From: Terribacillus saccharophilus
Lineage (GTDB): Bacteria > Bacillota > Bacilli > Bacillales > Amphibacillaceae
Length of the DNA: 64,000 nt
Assembly: GCA_900110015.1 (NCBI GenBank)
Contig: FOCD01000001.1
Coordinates: 1,229,994 to 1,293,993, forward strand
Direction of reading: 5' to 3'
The notes under the pieces were generated by a model. The model was given only the letters and a program-made list of their open reading frames with translations. It ran no database searches and was not told the origin of the DNA. Shown piece by piece: positions 17,796-26,058 of this stretch; position 1 is the first letter of the stretch, and each line of letters begins with the position of its first letter. The position numbers were made by a program, and so were the translations under genes.

Positions 17796-18152
17796 TTGTT
17801 TGGTAAAAGAAACTTGATTCTATTATTAATTAACTTAGCAATCACAGGATTGCTTTTCTTCTTATCAGATCAGCACAATCTTCTTGCTCTAATAAACTCC
17901 CTCTTCTATGTAGCTTTCTTCTATTTTATCGTAGCACTCCTGTTGTTCGTCATAAAAGGAAGAGTACTGGATGGGATAACAAGAAGTTTCCGGAGATTTG
18001 GTAAGTATATGAGCAGAGGTATGATTGACTTAGAAGAAAATGGAGAGCCCTCTGAATGGGTAAATCGTTCTTTCCTAAGTTACATGCAGATTCAAGCTGC
18101 TGTCTTAATTGTACTAATGCTTATCTTCCTTGCGATCTACTACCTTATCTAA
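17796..18152 (+). CDS. DUF3899 membrane protein
   Basis: A 118-residue protein with three hydrophobic segments: LILLLINLAITGLLFFL near the N-terminus, YVAFFYFIVALLLFVI in the middle and IQAAVLIVLMLIFLAIYYLI at the C-terminus, with a basic cytoplasmic loop GITRSFRRFGKYMSRG between the second and third. This pattern matches the DUF3899 family of Bacillaceae. The only suitable start is TTG at 17796, 9 bases after AAGGCGG. It is divergent from opp and upstream of the trpS leader. Function is unknown. Confidence 0.72.
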   Translation: MFGKRNLILLLINLAITGLLFFLSDQHNLLALINSLFYVAFFYFIVALLLFVIKGRVLDGITRSFRRFGKYMSRGMIDLEENGEPSEWVNRSFLSYMQIQAAVLIVLMLIFLAIYYLI

Positions 18153-18154
18153 CA

Positions 18155-18190
18155 GACCGGCTTGCAAACCGGTCGCAACATGCATATAAT
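18155..18190 (+). promoter_or_regulatory. trpS promoter overlapping a short inverted repeat
   Basis: TTGCAA (18162-18167) and TATAAT (18185-18190) are exactly 17 bp apart, upstream of the T-box. The -35 lies in the loop of the inverted repeat GACCGG...CCGGTC (18155-18174), which may be the weak terminator of the preceding gene. Confidence 0.7.
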
Positions 18191-18199
18191 GAATAACTA

Positions 18200-18450
18200 A
18201 CAAGAATATAAAAGCGACGAAGAAAATATAGTACGTTACTCCTCTGGTTGAAGAGAGCTTGTGGCTGGTGAAAACAAGCACCATGGGTAGCGGAAATTGG
18301 GTTTTTGGAGCTGCGGGATTATTTCCCGCCGTCTACGCAGGCGTTAACTGTATCAAGTGATCCTTCATATAGGAGGATAATTAGGGTGGCACCGCGGTCT
18401 ATTCGTCCCTGCAGCAAATGCAGGCAGCGAATGGATTTTTTTGTGTCTTT
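18200..18450 (+). ncRNA. T-box leader (tryptophan) of trpS
   Basis: The untranslated leader carries the T-box sequence AGGGTGGCACCGCGG at 18383-18397. The four bases TGGC (18387-18390) can pair with the GCCA acceptor end expected for tRNA-Trp. In the stem I region, after the AGTA-like bulge near 18229, a TGG triplet at 18298-18300 is well placed as the specifier codon. A GC-rich hairpin ending in seven T residues (about 18410-18445) is the terminator. Uncharged tRNA-Trp should stabilise the antiterminator and allow trpS transcription. Confidence 0.93.
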
Positions 18451-18463
18451 TTTAGGAGGATGA

Positions 18464-19454
<991 letters not shown>

Positions 19455-19456
<2 letters not shown>

Positions 19457-19490
19457 AAAATAACCGGCAGATTACTGCCGGTTATTTTTT
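19455..19490. terminator. Bidirectional terminator between trpS and yjbA
   Basis: A 16-bp perfect stem including TAACCGGCAG / CTGCCGGTTA with A and T runs as its outer part; it overlaps both stop codons. Confidence 0.93.
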
Positions 19491-20241
19491 ATGAGGTTTT
19501 TGCTTGATCATTTTGCTCAAGCTCCCATAGCTTTTCATAGAAAGGCTGGCCTTTTACCATTTTTTCGCATAGTTCTTCCTGCTTCTTGCTCCAACCGACG
19601 GAAACTCCGTCATACAGCTTCTGCCATGCTTCCTGAAATTCTAATGAACGGATCACATGGTACTCCTCAGGTTTCCACTCTGTCAGCCAGTATCTAACCT
19701 GCTCTAAATTCTCACTTGTCTCAAGCTGATCCATTGTCATCATCAGAAGCTGCTTTAACTGTCTCTCTTTTCTTGTGAGTCCAACCATTAAATCAGGCTT
19801 TAGAGATAGGATGTGGTACTCTTTCTTTTCCTCTTCTTCCTGCCAGTTGAAGATTTCGGGCTTAGCATCTTCAATCATCTGGTAAACAAGCCGCTCCTGC
19901 CGGGGAATGAGCCTGCTTTTTCTGACAGGCGTGATATATCCCATCGTATCGAGTGCAAGGATTGCTTTTCCGTTCGTTACAATGCAAGCATAGTCGATGG
20001 CGATCCGCTCTTGATTCTTGCGAAGGAACGCTTTCCGGTGAATCATGTCCAACATAGGCTTCGGAAGCTCCCTCAAGTCATTCTCGATGTATGCGAACAG
20101 CGCATCTTCTATGTAGAGAAGCGGTACCTGATCGAGCAGCTCGATGCCGTCTTCCTTTCGCCATTCATGAAAGGAGCATACGTTATAGCCATTCTCTTCT
20201 CCTTCAAACCAGTTCACCCAAATATCATGCATAAATAACAT
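19489..20241 (-). CDS. yjbA: YjbA family protein (DUF3603)
   Basis: A 250-residue soluble protein of the YjbA family with no known activity. Conserved features are the N-terminal [25 protein letters not shown], the central [12 protein letters not shown] and [25 protein letters not shown], and a C-terminal [17 protein letters not shown]. The start at 20241 is 6 bases after GAGGG. Its place beside trpS and opp is the same as in B. subtilis. A long GC-rich hairpin occupies its probable leader (20284-20333). Confidence 0.85.
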   Translation of the reverse strand: MLFMHDIWVNWFEGEENGYNVCSFHEWRKEDGIELLDQVPLLYIEDALFAYIENDLRELPKPMLDMIHRKAFLRKNQERIAIDYACIVTNGKAILALDTMGYITPVRKSRLIPRQERLVYQMIEDAKPEIFNWQEEEEKKEYHILSLKPDLMVGLTRKERQLKQLLMMTMDQLETSENLEQVRYWLTEWKPEEYHVIRSLEFQEAWQKLYDGVSVGWSKKQEELCEKMVKGQPFYEKLWELEQNDQAKTS

Positions 20242-20283
20242 AGATAACCCTCACTTTGCTTTTCGATTCTGCTAATCCGACTC

Positions 20284-20333
20284 CGGTACGCGCTTGCATG
20301 CAGCTAAAACATTGGGTGTAGGAGCGCGCGCCG
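20284..20333. repeat. GC-rich inverted repeat in yjbA leader
   Basis: CGG-TA-CGCGCT (20284-20294) pairs with AGCGCG-CG-CCG (20323-20333): nine pairs around a 2x2 internal loop, enclosing about 28 bases. There is no T-run on either strand, so it is not a terminator. It stands out in AT-rich surroundings. Confidence 0.5.
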
Positions 20334-20405
20334 TGTGGCTTGTAGTAGGATACATTATGACCAACCAGCAAGGATTTATTCTTGTATTATATGATTGAAT
20401 AAAAT

Positions 20406-20432
20406 AAAAAACCCCCTAAGAGTTAGGGGGTC
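20406..20432 (-). terminator. Terminator after fabF
   Basis: Stem ACCCCCTAA / TTAGGGGGT with a three-base loop, followed by T residues on the minus strand, 8 bases beyond the fabF stop. Confidence 0.92.
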
Positions 20433-20439
20433 TTCTAGA

Positions 20440-21678
20440 TCATTGATATTGTTTGAATACAAGTGCAGCATTATGGCCGCCAAAACCAAGGGAATTACTC
20501 AAAGCTGCGCGAACTTTTTTCTCACGCTTCACGTTTGGTACATAATCCAAATCACAAAGCGGGTCGTTCTCCGTTTGATTAATTGTTGGAGGAATCATGC
20601 CGTCTTGGATTGCTTTGACACAAATAATTGCTTCTACTGCTCCAGCAGCACCAAGCATATGTCCTGTCATTGATTTAGTTGAAGAAATAGCTGTCTGATA
20701 AGCATGATCTCCAAGAAGCTGTTTTAGAGCTGCTGTTTCAAATTTATCGTTAAGCTCTGTGCTTGTCCCATGTGCATTAACATAGTCGATATCTTCTGCT
20801 TGCAGTCCAGCGTCCTCAATTGCCTGACGCATCGCACGTACAGCACCTTCACCTTCTGGAGCTGGTGCAGTAATATGATAAGCATCACCAGATGCTCCGT
20901 AGCCGACAATCTCTGCATAAATCGTTGCACCGCGTTCCAGAGCGGAATCCAGTGATTCTAAAATCAAGATACCCGCACCTTCACCCATTACGAAACCATC
21001 TCGGTTTGCATCAAATGGACGGCTAGCTGTTTTTGGATCGTCATTAAAGGAAAGTGCTTTGGCAGCTGAAAAGCCTGCGAAAGCCATTTTTGTTAAAGGT
21101 GCTTCCGAACCGCCAGTGATCATCGCATCTGCATCACCACGTTCAATTACCTTGAAAGCATCTCCGATTGAGTTTGCTCCGGATGCACACGCTGTAACAG
21201 AGCAAGAGTTGATTCCTTTTGCACCAAGCTGAATGGATACTTGTCCGGAAGCCATATCCGGAATCATCATTGGTACAAAAAATGGACTTACTCGGCGAGG
21301 CCCTTTAGTCATTAGCTTCTCGAACTGTTCTTCATATGTTCCCATTCCGCCAATACCAGAACCAATCCATACTCCAATACGATTTGCATTTTCGTCTGTA
21401 ATCTCGAGTTTCGCATCTTCGACAGCCATCTTACTCGCTGCCACAGCATATTGCGTGAAAAGATCCATGCGTTTCGCATCTTTCTTTTCCATATAATCTT
21501 CAGGGTTGAAGTCTTTTACTTCCGCTGCAACCTTTGCTGGGTAATCATCTTTATTTACTCGAGTTAAGACATCCACACCCGATTTACCTTCTAAGAGATT
21601 CTGCCACGTTGTAGCGGCGTCATTTCCTACTGGTGTCACCGCACCTAGTCCCGTGACAACTACTCTTTTCTTATCCAT
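20440..21678 (-). CDS. fabF: Beta-ketoacyl-ACP synthase II FabF
   Basis: Condensing enzyme that elongates acyl-ACP with malonyl-ACP in fatty acid synthesis. The 412-residue protein starts [19 protein letters not shown] at 21678, after AAGGAGGAA, and has the active-site cysteine in [13 protein letters not shown] (about residue 163) with catalytic histidines in NAHGTST and [11 protein letters not shown] start at 21711 would include the ribosome site and is rejected. In B. subtilis fabF follows fabHA; here no fabH precedes it, only a divergent small gene, so the operon partner has moved or been lost locally. Confidence 0.96.
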   Translation of the reverse strand: MDKKRVVVTGLGAVTPVGNDAATTWQNLLEGKSGVDVLTRVNKDDYPAKVAAEVKDFNPEDYMEKKDAKRMDLFTQYAVAASKMAVEDAKLEITDENANRIGVWIGSGIGGMGTYEEQFEKLMTKGPRRVSPFFVPMMIPDMASGQVSIQLGAKGINSCSVTACASGANSIGDAFKVIERGDADAMITGGSEAPLTKMAFAGFSAAKALSFNDDPKTASRPFDANRDGFVMGEGAGILILESLDSALERGATIYAEIVGYGASGDAYHITAPAPEGEGAVRAMRQAIEDAGLQAEDIDYVNAHGTSTELNDKFETAALKQLLGDHAYQTAISSTKSMTGHMLGAAGAVEAIICVKAIQDGMIPPTINQTENDPLCDLDYVPNVKREKKVRAALSNSLGFGGHNAALVFKQYQ

Positions 21679-21855
21679 ACAATTGTTTCCTCCTTCTTCA
21701 GCAAAAAACATGCTGAAGCTGTTCTGACTGGTCTAATTAAAATAATGACCATGATAAAGTGCATAATCTGAGATATATTGTAACGTATTTTTCATGTTCT
21801 GTAAGCTCTTAAGTAAAAACAATCTATCTTCTCTTACAATAAATAGGTAAAGACA

Positions 21856-21873
21856 TAGACAAGATGTTGTCTA
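21856..21873. promoter_or_regulatory. Perfect dyad upstream of small charged-protein gene
   Basis: TAGACAAGATGTTGTCTA is a 7-bp perfect inverted repeat with a 4-base centre, 31 bp before the ATG at 21905. No T-run follows. It looks like an operator for a dimeric repressor; I cannot assign one. Confidence 0.4.
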
Positions 21874-21904
21874 CAAACATACTGTAACGTATGGAGGTGC
21901 GTTG

Positions 21905-22111
21905 ATGAGAAGAGACAATCGTATGGATGAATTTCTTTTTGGAAAGAGAAGGAATTCAGAGCCGGAACAAGAGGAAGTAAAAAAAGAGGAACCGAAAAAA
22001 GAATTTAATTTAATGGAGACAGCAGGCACAATCATGGAGACTTATGAACAGCTCTCTCCATATGTAAAACATTTAAAAAACCACGCAACAAAATTCATTA
22101 AGAAAAAATGA
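21905..22111 (+). CDS. Small charged hypothetical protein
   Basis: A 68-residue hydrophilic protein. The first 40 residues are highly charged (a run of E and K around PEQEEVKKEEPKKEF), followed by an amphipathic helical part, ETAGTIMETYEQLSPYVKHL, and a basic end KNHATKFIKKK. The C-terminal helix with SPYVKHL recalls small YppG/YqfQ-type proteins of Bacillus, but the match is too short to assert. ATG at 21905 is 6 bases after GGAGGT. It occupies the place of yjzB in the B. subtilis order next to fab genes. Confidence 0.6.
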   Translation: MRRDNRMDEFLFGKRRNSEPEQEEVKKEEPKKEFNLMETAGTIMETYEQLSPYVKHLKNHATKFIKKK

Positions 22112-22134
22112 AGATTAAACTGGACGGAGCAGGC

Positions 22135-22728
22135 TTATTCATAAAAAAATCTGAATTGTGCATAGTGTTTGTGTAAAGCAGATAAATCATTCCTTATATT
22201 ACGCGTGAGAGCAATAGCTGCTCGATCTTCCTGCTCCGGACATACCTCTTTTGTATAAAATCGATATTTGTCCAGACTTCCATCTCCTGATAACAGCTTG
22301 CTAATCGTTTGCATCACTGGTTTGATTGGCAACGCATTTCTGTGGAAATAATCGTCATCAAATAGCATCCGTTTGCCATTCCATTCAACTGCTTCCTCAT
22401 CTCTTGGCATCCATTCACCGTATAAGATTGGTAACAAAATTTGTTTTTCTTGTTCAGAAGTATCGTCTGTAGCATAACTAATATCTACATGTTGTTGGCT
22501 TTCAGCACTCCTTTTTGCAGTGCCGAAAAAACTGACATGTGCCTTATAATCTGTGTCCTGTACACCTTCACGGAACATAGCATGACGCCCTAAATACATA
22601 CTTAAATGTGTCTCTCTATCTGATAAGGTTTGCTCATGCAGGCCTGACACTTCATGGCCATCTTCCAATAAAGCTTGGACTAAATGATACCCTTCCCAGG
22701 AATAACACTGACTAACGAGGAAACGCAT
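22135..22728 (-). CDS. Conserved hypothetical protein, possibly YjaV-like
   Basis: A 197-residue soluble protein. The N-terminus MRFLVSQCYSWEGYHLVQALLEDGHEVSGL has the strand-turn-helix look of a nucleotide-binding fold, but the glycine motif of a true Rossmann enzyme is absent. The rest is charged with aromatic clusters and no motif I recognise. The start at 22728 is chosen because it opens this fold; the frame is open to 22773. In B. subtilis yjaV stands between yjzD and fab genes, as this gene does, so YjaV is a positional guess only. Confidence 0.6.
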   Translation of the reverse strand: MRFLVSQCYSWEGYHLVQALLEDGHEVSGLHEQTLSDRETHLSMYLGRHAMFREGVQDTDYKAHVSFFGTAKRSAESQQHVDISYATDDTSEQEKQILLPILYGEWMPRDEEAVEWNGKRMLFDDDYFHRNALPIKPVMQTISKLLSGDGSLDKYRFYTKEVCPEQEDRAAIALTRNIRNDLSALHKHYAQFRFFYE

Positions 22729-22835
22729 GAAATTCACTTCTCCTATCCATGTGAGGATTTGCACAAGAATCATTTTCTTTTTGACCGGAACCTGCTATGA
22801 TAGAAGTATATGTGTGAATAATAGAGGTGATACTA

Positions 22836-23015
22836 ATGCGGTTTGTCGCAACAATTATTTGGGCCTTCGTCCTTAGTGCTGTCGCAGCGTTTGTGCTTTC
22901 GAGCATGTCCGGTGATCCATACGATATGTCAATAGTTATCGTCATGACAATCATCTTCAGTCTGGGTATTTGGACTCTATCTGCTGTTCTTCCAAAAGGA
23001 GAAAAACACGAATAA
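22836..23015 (+). CDS. yjzD: DUF2929 membrane protein (YjzD-like)
   Basis: A 59-residue protein with two membrane helices (FVATIIWAFVLSAVAAFVLSS and IVIVMTIIFSLGIWTLSAVL) joined by SMSGDPYDMS, the conserved loop of the DUF2929 family that includes B. subtilis YjzD. The ATG at 22836 follows AGAGGTGAT. It ends at a bidirectional terminator. Function is unknown. Confidence 0.72.
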   Translation: MRFVATIIWAFVLSAVAAFVLSSMSGDPYDMSIVIVMTIIFSLGIWTLSAVLPKGEKHE

Positions 23016-23041
23016 AACCTTGCCATTTGGCAAGGTTTTTT
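23014..23041. terminator. Bidirectional terminator
   Basis: Perfect 11-bp stem AAAACCTTGCC / GGCAAGGTTTT around ATTT between the DUF2929 gene and the convergent small acidic protein gene. Confidence 0.92.
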
Positions 23042-23044
23042 CTT

Positions 23045-23368
23045 TTACCACGGAATTAGACTGAGTGCTGCCAAGCCTACAAGCGGTAATACCAACCGGC
23101 GAAAACGTCCGCCGGGATATCCATACCCGTATCCGTACCCTGGATATCCGTATGGATTGCGATAATCGTCGTCGTCCTCTTCCACATAATCATACTGCTC
23201 ATCCGCTGGTATTGCGAGATGGACATACTCATCATCCACATCCAATACGATACCATCCATCTGATAGCCATCCATAAGCTGCACAAGGACATATTGATTT
23301 TTATGCTGCCTACACATATCCATCATATGATGGGACTGCGGATGTGATTGTTCATAAGAATTCGTCAC
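23045..23368 (-). CDS. Small protein with Sm-like N-part and Gly/Tyr-rich tail
   Basis: A 107-residue protein in three parts: a histidine-rich start (HPQSHHMMDMCRQH), a beta-rich segment YVLVQLMDGYQMDGIVLDVDDEYVHLAIP that looks like a small Sm/SH3-like barrel, an acidic patch EEDDDD, then a Gly-Tyr-Pro repeat around PGYGYGYGYPGG and a hydrophobic end LVLPLVGLAALSLIPW. The tail resembles spore-coat or surface-associated proteins of Bacillaceae. GTG at 23368 after GGGAAGG is the best start. I do not know the function; spore or envelope association is an inference from composition. Confidence 0.65.
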   Translation of the reverse strand: MTNSYEQSHPQSHHMMDMCRQHKNQYVLVQLMDGYQMDGIVLDVDDEYVHLAIPADEQYDYVEEDDDDYRNPYGYPGYGYGYGYPGGRFRRLVLPLVGLAALSLIPW

Positions 23369-23423
23369 GATGAACCTTCCCCCTTTACATCTTCAGCCTA
23401 TGCCGGGAAAGTGTCCTGTGTGC

Positions 23424-23455
23424 AAAAAAAGCCCTCCTGCTTACGCAGAAGGACT
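23424..23455 (-). terminator. Terminator after yitW
   Basis: Stem CCTTCTGC / GCAGGAGG around GTAA followed by seven T residues on the minus strand. Confidence 0.88.
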
Positions 23456-23459
23456 ATTA

Positions 23460-23771
23460 TCAATCCGGAATCCCTAACGCTATTTTCGCATAGCGGGACA
23501 TGCGGTCCTTAGACCACGGCGGACTCCATACAATATTTACTTTCGTTTCCTTTACTTCTGGAATATCCATAAGGACCCGTTTGACATCTTGTTCGATATG
23601 GCCAGCCAGCGGGCAGCCCATCGCAGTTAAAGTCATCGTAACGATACCAGTACCATCTTCATCTATATCTACTCCGTACACTAAGCCAAGGTTAACGATA
23701 TCAATTCCTAACTCAGGGTCGATTACGTTTTCCAGTGCACCGAGCATATTTTCTTCCAACGCTTGATCCAT
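23460..23771 (-). CDS. yitW: Iron-sulfur assembly protein YitW (DUF59, SufT-like)
   Basis: A 103-residue MIP18/DUF59 protein that helps mature iron-sulfur proteins. The sequence has the family core NVIDPELGIDIVNLGLVYGVDI and the invariant cysteine in MTLTAMGCPLAGHIEQDV. An upstream ATG at 23816 exists, but the start at 23771 directly follows AAGGAGGAG and matches the 102-residue length of B. subtilis YitW. It is 83 bp downstream of yitV and ends at a strong terminator, so yitV-yitW probably share a transcript. Confidence 0.9.
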   Translation of the reverse strand: MDQALEENMLGALENVIDPELGIDIVNLGLVYGVDIDEDGTGIVTMTLTAMGCPLAGHIEQDVKRVLMDIPEVKETKVNIVWSPPWSKDRMSRYAKIALGIPD

Positions 23772-23854
23772 TTCTGCTCCTCCTTTATGCCAGTTCAAGA
23801 AACTGTCTGTCTGCATCTATTTAAACATATTTTCATCAAAATAGAAATAAACTG

Positions 23855-24619
23855 CTACAGTACCTTCTCCAGCCACGCCGTTCCAGCTAGCATAGCTTTT
23901 CTGGAAACTTTGTGGCCTGATCCTTCTTCCGTAACATACGTGAACTGCTCCTGATCTGCGGCTTCGTATTCCAATGTTTCATAGAAACTGCGGGAATGTA
24001 TATACGGAACGACAGGATCTTGGTCACCGTGCCAAAAGAACATTGGCCGATCACCAATTGCTTCCGGATGAAGGGATAGATCGATTTTCTCAAGAGAGGT
24101 AAATAATTGCTCCATTTCTTCATCTGGTATATTCATTTCGACACCGGATTTCTTGACCGCATCCACCATACCGCGAGCAAATGCCGCAATCTTCGGTGAA
24201 CCCATCATGACCATACCAGATTTAATCCAATCGAATTGTGTCATCGCAGCACATGTCGTAATACCGCCCATGCTTGTACCGCCAATTGCAAAGCGATCTT
24301 GCTGTATTAATCTTCTTTCGGATGCGTATTGATGAATCTGTTGCAAATCATGCAAATTTTCCTTTACGATTGCGAAAAATTCCATCTGACGTTTATTGCT
24401 GCTAACACCATCTTCTCGTATACCATGGTGAAGAGCATCCGGCAAAAGTACACGGTAGCCTTTTTCAGCCAGCATGTACGCAATTGGAAGATTATGTTCC
24501 TTGGCGCTAGTGAAACCATGGAAATATGTAAACACAGGAAGTTCTTGATCTTCAGCACCAGCTTGCTCTATGCGAAGCAATGGCACCTCGTTCCAGACTT
24601 CTTCTTTAATGACGATCAT
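23855..24619 (-). CDS. yitV: Alpha/beta hydrolase YitV (prolyl oligopeptidase-like esterase)
   Basis: A 254-residue serine hydrolase. The nucleophile elbow is GGTSMGG, preceded by FTYFHGFTSAKE (oxyanion region); the acid is probably in FFWHGDQDPVVP and the histidine in GSGHKVS. The length equals B. subtilis YitV (about 255). The frame is open to 24637 but ATG at 24619 is 8 bases after GAGG and gives the usual N-terminus. It is divergent from yitU, exactly as the yitU-yitV-yitW block in B. subtilis. Substrate is unknown. Confidence 0.85.
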   Translation of the reverse strand: MIVIKEEVWNEVPLLRIEQAGAEDQELPVFTYFHGFTSAKEHNLPIAYMLAEKGYRVLLPDALHHGIREDGVSSNKRQMEFFAIVKENLHDLQQIHQYASERRLIQQDRFAIGGTSMGGITTCAAMTQFDWIKSGMVMMGSPKIAAFARGMVDAVKKSGVEMNIPDEEMEQLFTSLEKIDLSLHPEAIGDRPMFFWHGDQDPVVPYIHSRSFYETLEYEAADQEQFTYVTEEGSGHKVSRKAMLAGTAWLEKVL

Positions 24620-24774
24620 TTGCTTCATCCTCTTCAACGTATTCCATTACCTACTGCTTCATCTTAGTATGTCCAGGCAGCTTTTGTAAATCGATACTCC
24701 TTCGACTTGACGTTTTCTTTACAGATACGTAAGAGAAGGATACACTATAATGTACAATATAGAGGTGATAATAA

Positions 24775-25602
24775 ATGGAAAAACATTTGATAGCACTTGA
24801 TTTAGATGGAACACTCTTAACAGATGATAAACACATCTCAGAAAAGAACAAGCAAGCCATAGCGGCAGCAATACATGCTGGCCATGTTGTCGTTATCGCA
24901 ACAGGAAGACCGCATCGTGCTTCCTTGGCATATTATCGTGAACTCGGGCTCACTACGCCAATGGTGAATTTCAACGGAGCGCTCATCCATCATCCGGATG
25001 ATAAGAAATGGGACGCTGTCCACTCTCCAATGCCGGTCCGTACTGCACGTAAGATTGTGGACACATGCAATAAACTTGATGTGAAAAATATCATTGCAGA
25101 AGTGATGGATGATGTATATATCGATCGCTTCGACCAATACTTACTGGATTTGTTCCACTTAGAGGAAGAAGATGATCCGATTAAAGTCGGCAGCTTGAAG
25201 CAGGCACTTCAGGATGATCCAACTTCTTTGCTCATTTATCCGCATGAAAACCAGGTTGCTTCCATTCGGGAATCGCTTGAAAAAGAGCATGCTGAAATAA
25301 TCGAGCATCGACGCTGGGGCGCACCATACCATATCATCGAGATTATTCGCAAAGGACTTAGCAAAGCGGTCGGACTGCAAAAAATCTCCCATTACTATGA
25401 CATACCGCAGAAAAATATAATCGCCTTCGGTGACGAAGATAATGATCTGGAAATGATCGAGTATGCTGGTGCAGGAGTTGCAATGGGCAATGCAATCGGA
25501 CCATTGAAAGAAATCGCAAACTATACAACAGGATCAAATATGGAGGATGGCATTGCAACCTTCCTTCATTCTTATCTAAAGCTGGAAGTTCCGGCAAATT
25601 AA
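24775..25602 (+). CDS. yitU: HAD-type phosphatase YitU (Cof family)
   Basis: A 275-residue Cof-type HAD hydrolase. Motif I is ALDLDGTLLTDD near residue 7 (two catalytic aspartates), motif II lies in VVVIATGRPHR, motif III lysine in GLSKAVGL and motif IV in IAFGDEDNDLEMIEYAG. In B. subtilis YitU is one of the enzymes that dephosphorylates a riboflavin pathway intermediate; that role is plausible here but not proved by sequence. The start follows AGAGGTGAT. A terminator at 25643 follows. Confidence 0.9.
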   Translation: MEKHLIALDLDGTLLTDDKHISEKNKQAIAAAIHAGHVVVIATGRPHRASLAYYRELGLTTPMVNFNGALIHHPDDKKWDAVHSPMPVRTARKIVDTCNKLDVKNIIAEVMDDVYIDRFDQYLLDLFHLEEEDDPIKVGSLKQALQDDPTSLLIYPHENQVASIRESLEKEHAEIIEHRRWGAPYHIIEIIRKGLSKAVGLQKISHYYDIPQKNIIAFGDEDNDLEMIEYAGAGVAMGNAIGPLKEIANYTTGSNMEDGIATFLHSYLKLEVPAN

Positions 25603-25642
25603 CAATTTTTACAAATCATAATTCCTGCGTACAAGGAGCAAA

Positions 25643-25682
25643 ATAAAAGCGTAATCGGGTAAAGCCGGTTATGCTTTTACTT
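25643..25682 (+). terminator. Terminator after yitU
   Basis: AAAAGCGTAATCGG pairs with CCGGTTATGCTTTT through several G-T wobbles, then TTACTTCTTT. Confidence 0.75.
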
Positions 25683-25707
25683 CTTTAGACGTTCGGAGGG
25701 GTAACGA

Positions 25708-25851
25708 ATGAGTAAGAGGAGTAAATCAAAAAGGTTCACAAATCAAGGAGCACAATCGGTTAGGCAGCATGACGATGTTTTTGTCTACCGCGAACGCTTC
25801 AGCGATACTGTGAAGAAGCAACAATCAGAAAACCATAATGGAGGGTTTTAG
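25708..25851 (+). CDS. Very small basic protein (47 residues)
   Basis: An open frame from ATG at 25708, 6 bases after GGAGGGG, encodes a hydrophilic basic peptide beginning MSKRSKSKRFTNQGAQSV with RERFSDTVKKQ further on. Its last codons contain the ribosome site (GGAGGG) of the next gene, whose ATG comes one base after this stop, so the two are tightly coupled. I do not recognise it. The clean ribosome site, the coupling and the terminator upstream argue that it is real. Confidence 0.55.
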   Translation: MSKRSKSKRFTNQGAQSVRQHDDVFVYRERFSDTVKKQQSENHNGGF

Positions 25852-25852
25852 G

Positions 25853-26020
25853 ATGGAAAACTTCTTCGATAGAGCCAAGAAAAAAGTGCAGGGCTTGACA
25901 AATAAACCAAGCCAGGATGACTCTGCTACAGCGCAAGAGGCCATTCAATCTGCATACAACGATGCATCTGCAGAAGAAAAGCAGCAATTGCAGGACTTCC
26001 AGCAGAAGTTAGACCAGTAA
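25853..26020 (+). CDS. DUF3813-like small protein
   Basis: A 55-residue acidic helical protein starting MENFFDRAKKKVQGL with a second half AIQSAYNDASAEEKQQLQDFQQKL. The repeated QxA/QQLQxFQ pattern matches my memory of the DUF3813 family of Bacillaceae. ATG at 25853 follows GGAGGG, which lies inside the end of the preceding gene; a start at 25838 would remove that site. Function is unknown. A bidirectional terminator follows at once. Confidence 0.65.
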   Translation: MENFFDRAKKKVQGLTNKPSQDDSATAQEAIQSAYNDASAEEKQQLQDFQQKLDQ

Positions 26021-26021
26021 C

Positions 26022-26057
26022 AAAAAAGGCAGATCCGTTTTTCGGATCTGCCTTTTT
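26022..26057. terminator. Bidirectional terminator
   Basis: A 15-bp stem with core GGCAGATCCG / CGGATCTGCC and flanking A and T runs separates the DUF3813 gene from the end of the histidine kinase gene. Confidence 0.93.
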
Positions 26058-26058
26058 A

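Noticed and set aside
21720-21745. Possible FapR box upstream of fabF (TTAGACCAGTCAGAAC on the minus strand)
   Set aside because: It has a GAC-CA-GTC core but does not match the FapR operator well enough and the dyad is short.
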